The notes: generated by a model not told the origin, from the sequence alone. Positions 54,488 to 64,000 are shown, numbered from the stretch's first letter. The stretch: DNA of 64,000 nt from Opitutus sp. (GCA_009695065.1 SIBR01000001.1:1-64000); one strand, 5' to 3'. A program made the numbers and translations.

Positions 54488-56746
54488 CTACTTGAGCACC
54501 TTGAACAGACTCACCTCATCGTCCGTCCAGTGAAGCGGCGGACGGTGTTTGGCGCGCGGCTCCTCCTTGGCGCTGATGATTTCCTCTTTCGCCAGGTGCG
54601 ACTGGTTCCGGCACAAGAGCACCCAGGTCGACGAATAGAGAAACCAGGATTCCTCGACGTCGTTGGAAATGGTCGCGATGCCCAGGTTAAAATGCGCGGC
54701 CGCGGCATCCACCACCGGCTGGAGATCGAGGTAACGGTTGGAGATGTGCACGGCGATCACGCCGTTGGGCGCGAGGTGCTCCAGGTAATTCGCGAAGGCT
54801 TCGCGGGTCAGCAGGTGCGCCGGAACGGCGTCGCTGCTGAACGCATCCAACGCGAGGAAATCGAACTGCTGCGGTGTGCCCGCGGCTAGTTCGCGTTCCA
54901 TTGTGAGGCGGGCGTCGCCATAGACGATCTCGACCTTGCCCTTGCAGCGTTCGAGGTAGGTGAACGGGTCGCGGGCGAGTTTCTCCACCGCGGGATTGAT
55001 TTCGTAGTAGCGCACGCGGTCGCCCGTGCGCCCGTAGGCGGCGAGCGTCCCGGTCCCGAGGCCGACGACACCGATGTGGCGCGGCCCTTCCGGCATCAGG
55101 TGCTTGAACGCCAGCCCCACCCCGTTGGCATCGCCATAGTAACTGGTGATCATGTCCCGTTTCTCGGGCGAGACGAACTGGAGGCCGTGCGTCGTCGCGC
55201 CGTGCATCAACAGGTGGTAGTGATCGTCTTCATCCTCCCGCGAGTAATCGAAGACCTTGAGCGTGCCGTAGAAATTGCGCGACGCCCGGATCACCGACGT
55301 GCCGTCCGCGGAGCGGGCCTCCCGGATCATCGCGGCCACCAGCGCACTGGCCAGGATCGCAACGAAAGCGCCCATGCGCGGCTGCCAGTCGCCGAGCAGC
55401 CGCCGCCCCGGAAAATCCGTCGCGCACGCGACGAACCCCACGAATCCGACGAGGATCAGCCAGCCGAACCGCTTGTGAAAATTCACCCATTCCGTCGGGA
55501 ACCCCGCCCCACCATCGAACGCGCTGCGCAGCCACGGCCCCACCACGGTCACCGCGAGCAGCCCCACCGCCGCGGCCGCCACGATCTCGCGGCTCCGATG
55601 CCGGAAGCACAGCGCGGCCAGGGCCCCGCCCATCAGGCCGAGGCCGATCTCAAGCTCGCGATAATCGACAAACCACATCGGCGCGATCACCGCCACGAAC
55701 AGCCCGCCCAGCGCGCCGCCGGCGGAGATCATCAGGTAGAACGCCGTCAGCCCCCGGGGCGCCGGACGGAGCCGGTAGAGTTCGCCGTGACACACCATGC
55801 AGACCGCGAACAACACCGCACAATAGCCGGCGATCTGGTATTTCATCGGCGCATCGGAGCCGGCGCCCTGCAAGAGCCAGATCACCGCAACTCCGACGAC
55901 AATCAACGCGACATAGACGTCGCGCCGGTACCAGCGCGCATGATCGAAGCACACGACGAAACTCAACAGGTAAAGCGCGAGCGGGACCACCCACAGAAAG
56001 GGAATGACGGCGACTTCCTGGCAAAGCTTGTTGGTGGTCGCCAGGAGGAACAACGATGCGGTCGCCGGCAACGCCAGCCAAAGCAGTCGGTCGCTCCGTG
56101 GCGCCGGCGGCTCGGCGTTCGCGGCGTCTGACTCCGGCCCGGCTCCGGCCCCGGACGTCGCATCGCCCGTCCGCCAGACGCGCACGGCACAAAACCCGCA
56201 CACGAGCACGAACACCCCGAGCCCCACCGACCACCACAGCGCCTGGGCGTGGCGCGAAAACTGCACCTCAAACCAGACCGGGTAGCTCAGCAACGCCAGC
56301 AACGACCCCACGTTCGACAACGCATAAAGCCGGTACGGCGACACGCCGGGATTCGTCTGGCTGAACCAGCGCTGCATCAACGGCCCGGTTGACGACAGCA
56401 CAAAATACGGCACGCCCACGCACACGGTCAGCAATTTCAAGATCCGCCAGACCGGCTCCGTGCCGTCCAGGGGCTTCCACCCCTCACTCGGCGTGATGGG
56501 CAGACAAGCGAGCGCCACGGCCAGCAACACCAAGTGTAACACCGCCTGCGTGCGCGGGCGGAGGCGCGTGGCGGTGAAATGCGCGTAGGCGTAGCCACCG
56601 AGCAGCAGGGTCTGGAAAAACAGCAGGCAGGTCGTCCACACGCCGGGGCTGCCGCCGAACCACGGCAGGATGTACTTGCCGATGAGCGGCTGGACTTGGA
56701 AGAGCAGGAACGCTCCCGTGAAAATCGTCAGGGCAAAGGGAAGCAT
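54488..56746 (-). CDS. Multi-pass membrane protein fused to a spermidine-synthase-like domain
   Basis: From ATG 56746 (MLPFALTIFTGAFLLFQVQPLIGKYI) the product is 752 residues; ATG 56794 adds 16. About the first 430 residues hold roughly a dozen membrane helices. The soluble C-terminal domain (about 470-752) shows a Rossmann glycine loop VVGLGTGTLAAYG (about 558), VRYYEINPAVEKLARD, VEIVYGDARLTMERE and FLALDAFSSDAVPAHLLT, like spermidine synthases and related SAM-binding enzymes. Such membrane fusions are common in bacteria with unknown substrate; whether decarboxylated SAM or SAM is used cannot be told. It is on the minus strand, 60 bases downstream of menB. Confidence 0.85.
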   Translation of the reverse strand: MLPFALTIFTGAFLLFQVQPLIGKYILPWFGGSPGVWTTCLLFFQTLLLGGYAYAHFTATRLRPRTQAVLHLVLLAVALACLPITPSEGWKPLDGTEPVWRILKLLTVCVGVPYFVLSSTGPLMQRWFSQTNPGVSPYRLYALSNVGSLLALLSYPVWFEVQFSRHAQALWWSVGLGVFVLVCGFCAVRVWRTGDATSGAGAGPESDAANAEPPAPRSDRLLWLALPATASLFLLATTNKLCQEVAVIPFLWVVPLALYLLSFVVCFDHARWYRRDVYVALIVVGVAVIWLLQGAGSDAPMKYQIAGYCAVLFAVCMVCHGELYRLRPAPRGLTAFYLMISAGGALGGLFVAVIAPMWFVDYRELEIGLGLMGGALAALCFRHRSREIVAAAAVGLLAVTVVGPWLRSAFDGGAGFPTEWVNFHKRFGWLILVGFVGFVACATDFPGRRLLGDWQPRMGAFVAILASALVAAMIREARSADGTSVIRASRNFYGTLKVFDYSREDEDDHYHLLMHGATTHGLQFVSPEKRDMITSYYGDANGVGLAFKHLMPEGPRHIGVVGLGTGTLAAYGRTGDRVRYYEINPAVEKLARDPFTYLERCKGKVEIVYGDARLTMERELAAGTPQQFDFLALDAFSSDAVPAHLLTREAFANYLEHLAPNGVIAVHISNRYLDLQPVVDAAAAHFNLGIATISNDVEESWFLYSSTWVLLCRNQSHLAKEEIISAKEEPRAKHRPPLHWTDDEVSLFKVLK

Positions 56747-56806
56747 GGGGGCAGGACGCAAGGGACGGCCAAACCGTCCCAAGAATCTACGCAAAAACGC
56801 GAATCC

Positions 56807-57640
56807 TCACGGCAGCCACGGATACTTCCGCGCATCCGGCTTTCGCTTTTCGCGCTGGGCGGTCATGAACTCCTTCGCCTCGTCGCTCATGTAGTAAAGC
56901 ATCGTGGCGTTCCCCGCCAGCTCCTGGATGCCGGCCTGTCCGTCGAGCTCGGCGTTAAAACCGCTCTTGAGCAGCCGGATGGCCAACGGGCTCTTTTCCA
57001 TGATTTCTCCCGCCCATTTCACGCCCTCGGCTTCGAGCTGGGCAACGGGCACGACCGCGTTGACGAGTCCCATCTCGAGGGCCTGTTGCGCGTTGTATTG
57101 CCGGCAGAGAAACCAGATTTCGCGCGCTTTCTTTTGCCCGACCACCCGCGCCAGATAGCTCGAACCGAAGCCACCGTCGAAACTGCCCATTTTCGGACCG
57201 ACCTGCCCGAAAATCGCATTGTCCGCGGCGATGCTCAGATCGCACACGACGTGCAGCACATGCCCGCCGCCGATCGCGTAACCGGCCACCAGCGCAATGA
57301 CGACCTTGGGCATCGAGCGGATGAGTTTCTGCAAATCGAGCACGTTGAGCCGGGGGACGCCGGCTTCGTCGATGTAGCCGGCGTGTCCCCGCACGGCCTG
57401 GTCGCCTCCAGCGCAGAACGCGTATTTTCCGTCCGTGTGCGGACCCGCGCCGGCCAGCAGCACCACCCCGATCCTGGGGTCTTCCCGTGCATCCGAGAAG
57501 GCATCGAACATTTCGCTCACGGTCAGCGGCCGGAAGGCGTTGCGCTTTTCCGGGCGGTTGATGGTCACCCGCGCAATGCCGCCGGCCTTGTGGTAAAGAA
57601 TGTCGGTGTAGGTCTTGGCGACCTGCCATTCGGAAATCAT
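56807..57640 (-). CDS. menB: 1,4-dihydroxy-2-naphthoyl-CoA synthase
   Basis: MenB closes the naphthalene ring of menaquinone from o-succinylbenzoyl-CoA. I start at ATG 57640 ([17 protein letters not shown]), giving 277 residues; the longer frame crosses the kup start region. It is a crotonase-fold enzyme with [29 protein letters not shown], oxyanion-hole loop [40 protein letters not shown] and the C-terminal [16 protein letters not shown] ending typical of MenB. Together with menD and menF nearby it shows the classical chorismate-derived menaquinone pathway. Kup sits between menB and menD on the opposite strand. Confidence 0.96.
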   Translation of the reverse strand: MISEWQVAKTYTDILYHKAGGIARVTINRPEKRNAFRPLTVSEMFDAFSDAREDPRIGVVLLAGAGPHTDGKYAFCAGGDQAVRGHAGYIDEAGVPRLNVLDLQKLIRSMPKVVIALVAGYAIGGGHVLHVVCDLSIAADNAIFGQVGPKMGSFDGGFGSSYLARVVGQKKAREIWFLCRQYNAQQALEMGLVNAVVPVAQLEAEGVKWAGEIMEKSPLAIRLLKSGFNAELDGQAGIQELAGNATMLYYMSDEAKEFMTAQREKRKPDARKYPWLP

Positions 57641-57770
57641 GGTGCGGAGCGTGAAAACTTTTTCACGGCTTGTCCACCGGCCAGCGTGACGCGAAATCAA
57701 GCTGATTTCCCGCGCCGGCAGAAACAGCTTGGAGCCTTCCGGCGCATCCGAGACACTTCGCTTTTCCACG

Positions 57771-59666
57771 ATGTCCAGTTCCGCCTCCACGTCAGCCAAG
57801 ACTGTCAGCCAACGGGCCCTTTGTATCGGGGCCCTCGGCGTCGTCTTTGGCGACATCGGCACGAGTCCGCTGTACGCGATGAAGGAGTGTCTGGCGCAAC
57901 TCGCGCCGGGCGAACGCGCCGAGGGGGTGCTCGGCATCCTTTCCCTGATGACCTGGTCGCTGCTGCTGGTCGTCTGCGTGAAATACATCGGTTACGTCAC
58001 CCGAGCCGACAACCGCGGCGAAGGAGGAGTTTTCGCCCTGCTCGCCCTGAGCCACTCCAAAGTCGATGCCGGTAAACTGGGTGGCAAGGTCCGTCCGACG
58101 GTGCTCATCATCCTGATCGGGGCCGCCCTGCTCTATGGCGACAGTGTGATCACGCCGGCCATCTCGGTGCTTGGCGCCGTCGAGGGTTTGAAGGGATTCA
58201 ATGCGGACCTGCAGCGCTACGTCACGCCGATCGCCTGCGCCATTCTCGCGGGCTTGTTTTGGTTCCAGCACAAGGGCTCGAAGGCGATCGGCGGCATCTA
58301 CGGTCCGGTCATGCTCGTGTGGTTTCTTGTCCTAGCCCTGCTGGGGCTCTGGCAGATCAAGGAAGCGCCGCAGGTGGTCGCGGCCCTCAATCCCCTGCTC
58401 GGCATCAAGCTGCTGGTGACCCATCCCGCAGGGGCGATTGTCATCCTGGGTTCGGTGGTGCTGACGATCACCGGCGCCGAGGCGCTTTATGCCGACATGG
58501 GCCACTTCGGGCGCAAGGCGATTGCCCAGGCCTGGTATTTTTTCGCGTTCCCCGGACTGCTGCTGAACTACTACGGGCAGGGAGCGTATGTGGTCACCCA
58601 CCCCTTCTCGACCGACAATCCGTTTTTCGCCCTCGCGCCGCCCGGCTGGGGGCAGCTGGCGCTGACGCTCCTTTCGATTGCTGCCGCAATCATCGCCAGC
58701 CAGGCGGTGATTTCCGGGGCGTTTTCGCTGACGCGCTCGGCGATCCAGCTGGGTTATTTTCCTCGCCTCAAAGTCACCCATACCAATGCCCACCAGGTCG
58801 GGCAGATCTATGTGCCGCTGATCAACACCGCCCTGGCCCTCACCGCGATCGCCATCGTGGCCGATTTCGGATCCAGCGACCGGCTGGCGGCCGCCTATGG
58901 CATCGCGGTCACCGGCACCATGATTGTGACTACCTACGCCTTTTTCCGGGTGATGCGGCTGCACTGGCAGTGGTCGCTCGGCCATGCCCTCGCCCTCACT
59001 TCCGTGTTCATCGTGATCGACGCGACTTTTTTCCTCGCGACGCTGCACAAATTCATGGACGGCGGGTGGCTGCCGATCGCGATCGCCGCGCTGGTCGTCG
59101 CGATCATGCACACGTGGAAATCCGGCAAGTCCCAGATCTTCCAGCGAATTTACGCCAACGAGATCACGGAGCAGGAACTCTGCGACATCGCCTCCAGCCG
59201 GCGCATCACCCGCGTCCGCGGCACCGGTGTCTTCATGGCGGGAAATCCCAACGGCACGCCCCTCGTCCTCCTGCACCACGTCAAGGCGAACAAAGTGCTG
59301 CATGAGACCGTCGTGCTGCTGAGCATCGCCACCGAGGAGGTGCCCTACGTCGAAGACCCGGAATTTCTTGCCGTGCGCGAAATCGGCGAGGGCGTATGGC
59401 GGGCACTCGCGCGCTACGGCTACATGCAGTCGCCCGACGTGACCGCCCTGATCGAGGAGATTCGCAAGCGCGGCGTGCCGCTGAAGCCGTCGGAGGCCAC
59501 TTACTATTTCAACCGCGAGATGATCATCACGGGCGGCGATGCCCAGATGTGGGACTGGCAGAAGCACTTCTATGCCTTCCTGAGTCGCAACGCCCGCCAG
59601 GCGCGCGACTATTATCAACTCCCGCCGATGCAAATCATCGAGGTGGGCCTGCCGATCCAGCTGTAG
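57771..59666 (+). CDS. kup: Kup-family potassium uptake permease
   Basis: Kup imports K+ with protons. From ATG 57771 ([18 protein letters not shown]) the product has 631 residues, as is usual. It shows the family opening [82 protein letters not shown] and [15 protein letters not shown], spread over about 12 membrane helices, then a cytoplasmic C-terminal domain (about 460-631) ending [14 protein letters not shown]. The first-helix acidic residue (GDIGTSP) used for K+ binding is present. It is transcribed away from menB and converges with menD, 53 bases between stops. Confidence 0.96.
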   Translation: MSSSASTSAKTVSQRALCIGALGVVFGDIGTSPLYAMKECLAQLAPGERAEGVLGILSLMTWSLLLVVCVKYIGYVTRADNRGEGGVFALLALSHSKVDAGKLGGKVRPTVLIILIGAALLYGDSVITPAISVLGAVEGLKGFNADLQRYVTPIACAILAGLFWFQHKGSKAIGGIYGPVMLVWFLVLALLGLWQIKEAPQVVAALNPLLGIKLLVTHPAGAIVILGSVVLTITGAEALYADMGHFGRKAIAQAWYFFAFPGLLLNYYGQGAYVVTHPFSTDNPFFALAPPGWGQLALTLLSIAAAIIASQAVISGAFSLTRSAIQLGYFPRLKVTHTNAHQVGQIYVPLINTALALTAIAIVADFGSSDRLAAAYGIAVTGTMIVTTYAFFRVMRLHWQWSLGHALALTSVFIVIDATFFLATLHKFMDGGWLPIAIAALVVAIMHTWKSGKSQIFQRIYANEITEQELCDIASSRRITRVRGTGVFMAGNPNGTPLVLLHHVKANKVLHETVVLLSIATEEVPYVEDPEFLAVREIGEGVWRALARYGYMQSPDVTALIEEIRKRGVPLKPSEATYYFNREMIITGGDAQMWDWQKHFYAFLSRNARQARDYYQLPPMQIIEVGLPIQL

Positions 59667-59719
59667 CCGCCGGCGGCGGTTCACCAGCTTCCCGCCAGCA
59701 CCGCACGAGGAAGGCCCTC

Positions 59720-61465
59720 CTACAATCCCGCCGCGATTTCGGCGAACACTCGCTTGCGAAACGCCGCGTCCCGCTTGCGATCGGTCCGCAGCTCAATCAC
59801 GCGCACTCCGCTTGCCGGCAGCGCCGAAATCAAACCCGTAAAATGATCCCAATCGCGCACGAGGACATACCCGGCTCCGTATGCCGCGGCTAGTTTTTCA
59901 AAGTCGGCCTCCTGGGGCGTGGCGAAAAATTCCTCGAACGTCGGCTCGAACTGGGCCACGGGCAGGTGCTCGAAAATACCCCCGCCGCGATTGTTGATCA
60001 CCACGACGGTGAGCGAACCGCGCACTTTGGGGCGGAGCAGAAAACCGTTCGTGTCGTGCAGCAACGCGAGATCGCCCGTCAACAGCACCGCCGGACGATC
60101 CGTGCCATGCGCCACCCCCAGCGCCGTCGACAGCGTGCCGTCGATGCCATTGGCGCCACGATTGAAGAAGGACGGCACCCGGCGGACGTTCCCGGGCCAG
60201 AAATACTCTACGTCCCGCACCGGCATCGAGTTCCCCAGACTGAGTGGCGTCGCCACCGGCAAATGCCGCGCGAGCAGCCAGGCCGCCTTGCCCTCGAAAA
60301 GTTCGGCGGTCGCGCCGAGCCGCGCGTCGAGCGCCGCCCGGGCCTTGCGTTCGAACGCGGCCCACAGGCGCTCGTAGCCATTGGCCTCCGTCGTGGCGGG
60401 GAGACTTCCGGCCAGCGTGGCCAGCGAAAGCGAACTCTGTCTCGTGCGTCCGTGGAGGGCGTCGCGGTTGTCTATCCGCTCCGACATGAGCCAGACCGGC
60501 GCGTCGCTCGCTTCCAGCCAGGCCCGCAAAACCTTGCTCGTCGGCCAGCCGTCCAGACAAAGCACAAGCTCCGGTTTCAATCGCTCCGCGGCGTTCTCGT
60601 TGCGCAGGATCGTGTCATAGCTCGTGACGAGCTGCGGCACCACGTCGGCGTGATTCCGCAGCGGACTGAGCGCATCCGCGAGCACTGGCCAGCCGAGCTT
60701 GCGCGCCAGCTCGCCGACCACTTGCGCGTAGCCAGCCGGATGCGCTGGCTGGGCGGCACCCGCGATAATCACGCCATGAACATCCGCCCCGAGGCGCGGT
60801 CCCGCCGCCAGCGCCCCCGTTTTCAGGGTGGCCTCCGGGAGGTGGGTAAAAAATGTCGTCCAATCCACCGTGGCCGCCAGGGCCGTGGTCGTACCGTCGT
60901 CCGGCAGCGGCGGAAGCGGATCCCGAAACGGCGCGTTCAAGTGCACGGGGCCACGCTGGGGCTGCCGCGTGCGCTGGAGTGCGTGCGCCACCGTTTGCCG
61001 CAGGTAGCGCAATCGGGGCACGGTCATCTCCGGCACCGCGAGTTCGTGGAAAAACGAGACGTAATCGCCGTAGAGCTTTTGTTGATCGATTGTCTGGCCG
61101 GATGCGCACGCCCGCATCTCCGGCGGGCGGTCCGCCGTGATGATCAGCAACGGCACGCCGCTCTCCCTCGCCTCAACGACGGCGGGAAAGTAATTCGCGG
61201 CCGCCGAGCCGCTGGTGCAAACGAGCGCCGTGGTACGGCCAGTTGCCTTGGCCAGTCCCAGCGCGAAAAATGCGGCCGACCGCTCGTCGAGCACGGGGAT
61301 CGCCTCGATCCCGGGATGCCGCGCGAAGGCAAACGCCAGGGGCGCCGAGCGCGAACCGGGCGAAATGACGGCGGTCCGAATTCCCCCGCGGACCAACGTC
61401 TCGACCAGCACGCCCGCCCACAGGGAATTGGGGTTGCGGGAGTCGGGGAAGGGCGTCGAGGACAT
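59720..61465 (-). CDS. menD: 2-succinyl-5-enolpyruvyl-6-hydroxy-3-cyclohexene-1-carboxylate synthase
   Basis: MenD is a thiamin-diphosphate enzyme that joins isochorismate and 2-oxoglutarate. The 581-residue product has the N-terminal Pyr domain with VISPGSRSAPLAFA and TTALVCTSGSAAANYFPAVVEA (the glutamate that activates the cofactor lies in this region), PLLIITADRPPEMR, then the C-terminal PP domain with the cofactor motif GANGIDGTLSTALG, LTGDLALLHDTNGF and VVINNRGGGIFEHLP. It is 80 bases downstream of menF in the same direction, so menF and menD form a two-gene unit that supplies successive steps from chorismate. Confidence 0.96.
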   Translation of the reverse strand: MSSTPFPDSRNPNSLWAGVLVETLVRGGIRTAVISPGSRSAPLAFAFARHPGIEAIPVLDERSAAFFALGLAKATGRTTALVCTSGSAAANYFPAVVEARESGVPLLIITADRPPEMRACASGQTIDQQKLYGDYVSFFHELAVPEMTVPRLRYLRQTVAHALQRTRQPQRGPVHLNAPFRDPLPPLPDDGTTTALAATVDWTTFFTHLPEATLKTGALAAGPRLGADVHGVIIAGAAQPAHPAGYAQVVGELARKLGWPVLADALSPLRNHADVVPQLVTSYDTILRNENAAERLKPELVLCLDGWPTSKVLRAWLEASDAPVWLMSERIDNRDALHGRTRQSSLSLATLAGSLPATTEANGYERLWAAFERKARAALDARLGATAELFEGKAAWLLARHLPVATPLSLGNSMPVRDVEYFWPGNVRRVPSFFNRGANGIDGTLSTALGVAHGTDRPAVLLTGDLALLHDTNGFLLRPKVRGSLTVVVINNRGGGIFEHLPVAQFEPTFEEFFATPQEADFEKLAAAYGAGYVLVRDWDHFTGLISALPASGVRVIELRTDRKRDAAFRKRVFAEIAAGL

Positions 61466-61545
61466 GCGGACGGTCGGTTCTATTCCGGCGGGCGGCGAGG
61501 ATGGCGGGGCGCGGGGCCGCGAAGCAAGTGCGGGGTTGCGCCCAC

Positions 61546-63003
61546 TCAGGTCAGCAGCGCCTCCAGCATGGCCTTAAACTTGAGCTCCGTTTCCGAAAAT
61601 TCCTTTTCCGGGGTCGAGCCCGCGACAATGCCGGCCCCCGCGTAGATCCGCGCCGTCGCGCCGTCGACGAGGGCGGAGCGGATGCCGACAAAAAATTCGC
61701 CACCGCCGCGGGCATTCATCCAGCCCAGCGCTCCGGCATAAAGCCCGCGCGGGAAACCCTCCAACTCGCGAATCCGGCTCAGCGCGGCCGCCCTCGGACT
61801 GCCCCCCACCGCCGGCGTGGGATGCAGCGCCCCGAGGACATCGAGCAGCCGGACGCCCGGCGGCAACGTGGCGCGCACGGCGGTTTGCAGGTGTTGCACA
61901 TTCGCAAACCGGCGCACGTGCGGCCGGGTCGAGAACTCCGGGGCCACCCCGAGTGGGGCGAGCCGCGCCACGATATCGTCAAGCACCTCCTGCTGCTCCC
62001 GTCCGTCCTTCTCGCTGTGCAGCAGGGCATCGGCGAGCGCGGCATCCTCGCTGGCCGTCGCCCCGCGCCGCATCGATCCGGCCAGCGCCTCGGTTTCGAG
62101 GATGCTTTTGCTGACGCGCACCAGCCGTTCGGGACTCGCGCCGATGAAACTCGGCCCCGCGCCCCGGGTGAACGAAAACGAATAACAGTCTGGAAACCTC
62201 TCCCGCAGCCCGTTGAGCATTTCCAGGGGATGCAGCGGCTCGTCCGCTTGGACATCCTGCGCACGCGCCAGGACGATCTTTTTGAAATCGCCGGCCGCGA
62301 TGCGCTGCACCGCCTGCCCCACCGCCGCGCGATAGTCCCCCGCCTCGCTCGTCGTAAGGCGACGCGGGGCCCGAGGGGAACTCGGCGCGTCCGCCGGCTT
62401 CTCGACCGCCCGGACGCCGGCCATGCCACGCGCGCCCCGATAGTCGAAGCGGGTAAACTTGCCATGGGCCCGCCACACGCGCTCGGCCATACCGTCGAGG
62501 TCCGAATCCGGTGCGATCACCAGATTTGCCACCGCGGTCGAGGTGGCTCCGGCGCGCGCCACCTGCCACCGGGGCACAAATGCGCTGGCCGGCGCAAAGG
62601 GCTCCCCGGCCTCACGCTCGTCGTGAAACGTAAAACCCGCGAAGAAATGCGGTCCGCCAAACGGGGCCGCGACGTCGCCCACTGCGATCGTGTGTGTGAG
62701 CGTTTCGTCGATCCACGTTTGCACGTCGGCAAAACGCGTCGCCCCGCGCCCCGTGAACGTCGCCGCCACTTCCGCGCCCGCCACCGCGCTCTCGATGCTC
62801 GGCCGCTCGGCGTAGAAGTGCGGCGCCGCCGGTTCGAAAATCGACTCGAGGACGGCCAGCGGATCGAGCGCGTCGACGGCGAGCGAAATGCTGACGAGCT
62901 TCGGATGGCGATCCCGCGCCGCCGCCGCCCGGCATTCGCCGAGGAACGCCCGCAACGCCACCGGAGAGGCGTCTTGCGCCGGGTGCAGCGGGAGGATGGT
63001 CAC
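61546..63003 (-). CDS. menF: Isochorismate synthase
   Basis: MenF converts chorismate to isochorismate, the entry step of menaquinone synthesis. The 485-residue product has a poorly conserved N-terminal part (about 1-200) and the chorismate-binding C-terminal fold: AAVGQAVQRIAAGDFKKIVLAR, FSFTRGAGPSFIGASPERLVRV, ALAGSMRRGATA (substrate threonine/metal glutamate region), LGALHPTPAVGG and the end block GLYAGALGWMNARGGGEFFVGIRSAL with RIYAGAGIVAGSTPEKEF, the last being the metal-binding glutamate region. Together with the adjacent menD it points to menaquinone rather than a siderophore role. The start (ATG 63003) lies at the edge of an intergenic palindrome. Confidence 0.95.
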   Translation of the reverse strand: MTILPLHPAQDASPVALRAFLGECRAAAARDRHPKLVSISLAVDALDPLAVLESIFEPAAPHFYAERPSIESAVAGAEVAATFTGRGATRFADVQTWIDETLTHTIAVGDVAAPFGGPHFFAGFTFHDEREAGEPFAPASAFVPRWQVARAGATSTAVANLVIAPDSDLDGMAERVWRAHGKFTRFDYRGARGMAGVRAVEKPADAPSSPRAPRRLTTSEAGDYRAAVGQAVQRIAAGDFKKIVLARAQDVQADEPLHPLEMLNGLRERFPDCYSFSFTRGAGPSFIGASPERLVRVSKSILETEALAGSMRRGATASEDAALADALLHSEKDGREQQEVLDDIVARLAPLGVAPEFSTRPHVRRFANVQHLQTAVRATLPPGVRLLDVLGALHPTPAVGGSPRAAALSRIRELEGFPRGLYAGALGWMNARGGGEFFVGIRSALVDGATARIYAGAGIVAGSTPEKEFSETELKFKAMLEALLT

Positions 63004-63007
63004 GATG

Positions 63008-63092
63008 AATCTTTCGCTTTCCTCCTTCGCTTCATCTTTCTCCCTTCACCGGCGCTGACGAAGGAGAAAGATAAAGAGAAAGGAGAAAGATT
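63008..63092. repeat. Purine/pyrimidine-biased palindromic element between metG and menF
   Basis: A long imperfect palindrome fills the metG-menF gap. The outer arms are AATCTTTC / GAAAGATT (63008-63015 and 63085-63092). The inner arms are a 14/13-base pair with one bulged C (63034-63047, ATCTTTCTCCCTTC; 63060-63072, GAAGGAGAAAGAT) around a GC-rich loop. Its strand bias (CT-rich left, GA-rich right) resembles dispersed hairpin repeats. It may also end metG transcription, though there is no T-run. Confidence 0.6.
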
Positions 63093-63093
63093 G

Positions 63094-64000
63094 CTACGCC
63101 GTCTTCACCGGCGCCTTTTCCGGCGGCGCCGGCCGCGGGAAGAGCACGAGTGCGGGGGCGACCTTCGCTCCGTCGAGCCGGGAACCCCAATTCAACTCGT
63201 CGCGCCACGCCGGGCCCGGCACGTAACCGAGCACCCCGTTGATTTTCTCGGTGGTCGCCGGGGTGACGTGGCGGATCAGCGCCACGCTCAGGCGGAGCGC
63301 CTCGGTCATCGTGGCGAGCGCCGTGCGCAGCAGGGCCTGATCCTTCGCTTCGGAGGATTTGCCGAGCTTCCACGGCGCGCGCTTCTCGACGTAGGCGTTC
63401 GTCTCGGTCAGGAAATGCATCGCGCGCTCGAGCGCGGTGTGAAACTGAAAGCCCTCGCAGAAGGTGATGAATTCGTCGCGAGTTTTGTCCCACAGGGCAT
63501 GCAGCGAACGCTCCAGATCTTCCGCCACCTCGGCCGCCGGCACGACTCCGCCGGCGAAGCGCGTGGTCATGTTGAGCGCGCGGTTCACGAGGTTGCCGAA
63601 ATTGTTCGCGAGTTCGCTGTTGTAGCGGACGAGGAATTGCTCGCGGGTGAAATCGCTGTCCTGGCCGACGTTCATCTCCCGAATCAGGAAATAACGAAAG
63701 GCATCGGCGCCAAATTCGTCCACGAGATCCAGCGGGTTGAGGGCGTTGCCCGTGCTCTTCGACATCTTCGCCCCGCTCTGCATCCACCAGCCGTGCACGA
63801 GCAGGCCCTGCGGCAGCGGAATCCCCGCGGCCTGCAGTATGATCGGCCAGTAGACCGCGTGGGGCGGCACGAGGATGTCCTTGCCGATGACGTGATAGGT
63901 CGCCGGCCAGATCCCCGGCTGGTCCGCGACGGCGGAGTAGTAGTTGAGCAGCGCGTCGAACCAGACGTAGGTCACGTATTCCCCGTCGAACGGCAGCGGG
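63094..64000 (-). CDS. metG: Methionyl-tRNA synthetase, C-terminal part (cut by window edge)
   Basis: MetRS charges initiator and elongator tRNA with methionine. The frame runs off the right edge, so the N-terminal Rossmann half with the HIGH motif is missing; about 300 C-terminal residues remain. They start in the catalytic core (EYVTYVWFDALLNYYSAV), then the signature AKMSKSTGNALNP (KMSKS) and the helical anticodon-binding domain (NFGNLVNRALNMTTRF, RAMHFLTETNAYVEKRAPWKL). The protein ends at EKAPVKTA soon after this domain, so no EMAP-like tRNA-binding extension is attached. The methionine at 63975 (a GTG) is internal, not a start. menF follows after a palindromic gap. Confidence 0.95.
   Translation of the reverse strand, partial: PLPFDGEYVTYVWFDALLNYYSAVADQPGIWPATYHVIGKDILVPPHAVYWPIILQAAGIPLPQGLLVHGWWMQSGAKMSKSTGNALNPLDLVDEFGADAFRYFLIREMNVGQDSDFTREQFLVRYNSELANNFGNLVNRALNMTTRFAGGVVPAAEVAEDLERSLHALWDKTRDEFITFCEGFQFHTALERAMHFLTETNAYVEKRAPWKLGKSSEAKDQALLRTALATMTEALRLSVALIRHVTPATTEKINGVLGYVPGPAWRDELNWGSRLDGAKVAPALVLFPRPAPPEKAPVKTA

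Overview
The window is GC-rich, densely coding bacterial DNA from a Gram-negative organism. lpxK (lipid A), a TolC-type outer-membrane protein and a TonB-type protein show an outer membrane. The mix of a DUF5069 protein, a planctomycete/verrucomicrobial-style c-type cytochrome, an S55-domain protein, chorismate-route menaquinone genes and propionate-type metabolism suggests Verrucomicrobiota, most likely Opitutaceae. That assignment is inferred from gene content and was not tested. I found about 54 protein-coding genes, three of them incomplete or broken (one at each window edge, one frameshifted). I saw no tRNA, rRNA, CRISPR array, prophage or insertion sequence.

Layout. 1-8.8 kb: the end of an alpha/beta hydrolase, mutS, a Phd/VapC-type toxin-antitoxin pair, then a minus-strand run of aroF (DAHP synthase), an RluA-type pseudouridine synthase, a TonB-like protein, Maf and a TolC-like protein. 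8.9-24.4 kb: mostly plus strand, with nadE, hemL, an S55-peptidase-domain protein and a large secreted protein, then xerC (minus), a sulfite-oxidase-family molybdoenzyme with a c-type cytochrome, mazG (minus), trpC, DUF5069, a two-helix membrane protein, rsmA and a small secreted-protein cluster whose last gene is frameshifted.

24.6-35.8 kb is the metabolic centrepiece: pyruvate carboxylase, an acyl-CoA ligase, then a compact plus-strand set of a MatC-type carboxylate transporter, a MatB/ACSF3-type (methyl)malonyl-CoA synthetase, the B12-binding subunit of methylmalonyl-CoA mutase, the MeaB chaperone GTPase and the catalytic mutase subunit. These genes could import methylmalonate, activate it and isomerise it to succinyl-CoA. 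No malonyl-CoA decarboxylase is present, so I favour methylmalonate over malonate as the substrate. This is the best candidate for an undescribed system here.

36.6-53.4 kb: pgi, a coiled-coil protein with a tiny lipoprotein, rsmI, an acyltransferase, a Ppx/GppA phosphatase, then a minus-strand block (lpxK, an M29 aminopeptidase, an adenosine-deaminase-family protein, rluD), a class V aminotransferase, topB with C-terminal repeats, a Gln/Gly-rich membrane-anchored protein and class II fructose-bisphosphate aldolase. 53.4-64 kb: a second toxin-antitoxin pair with a palindromic operator, a spermidine-synthase-like membrane protein, menB, kup (opposite strand), menD, menF and the C-terminal part of metG. 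Three intergenic palindromic elements (20.3, 36.6 and 63.0 kb) look like dispersed repeats.
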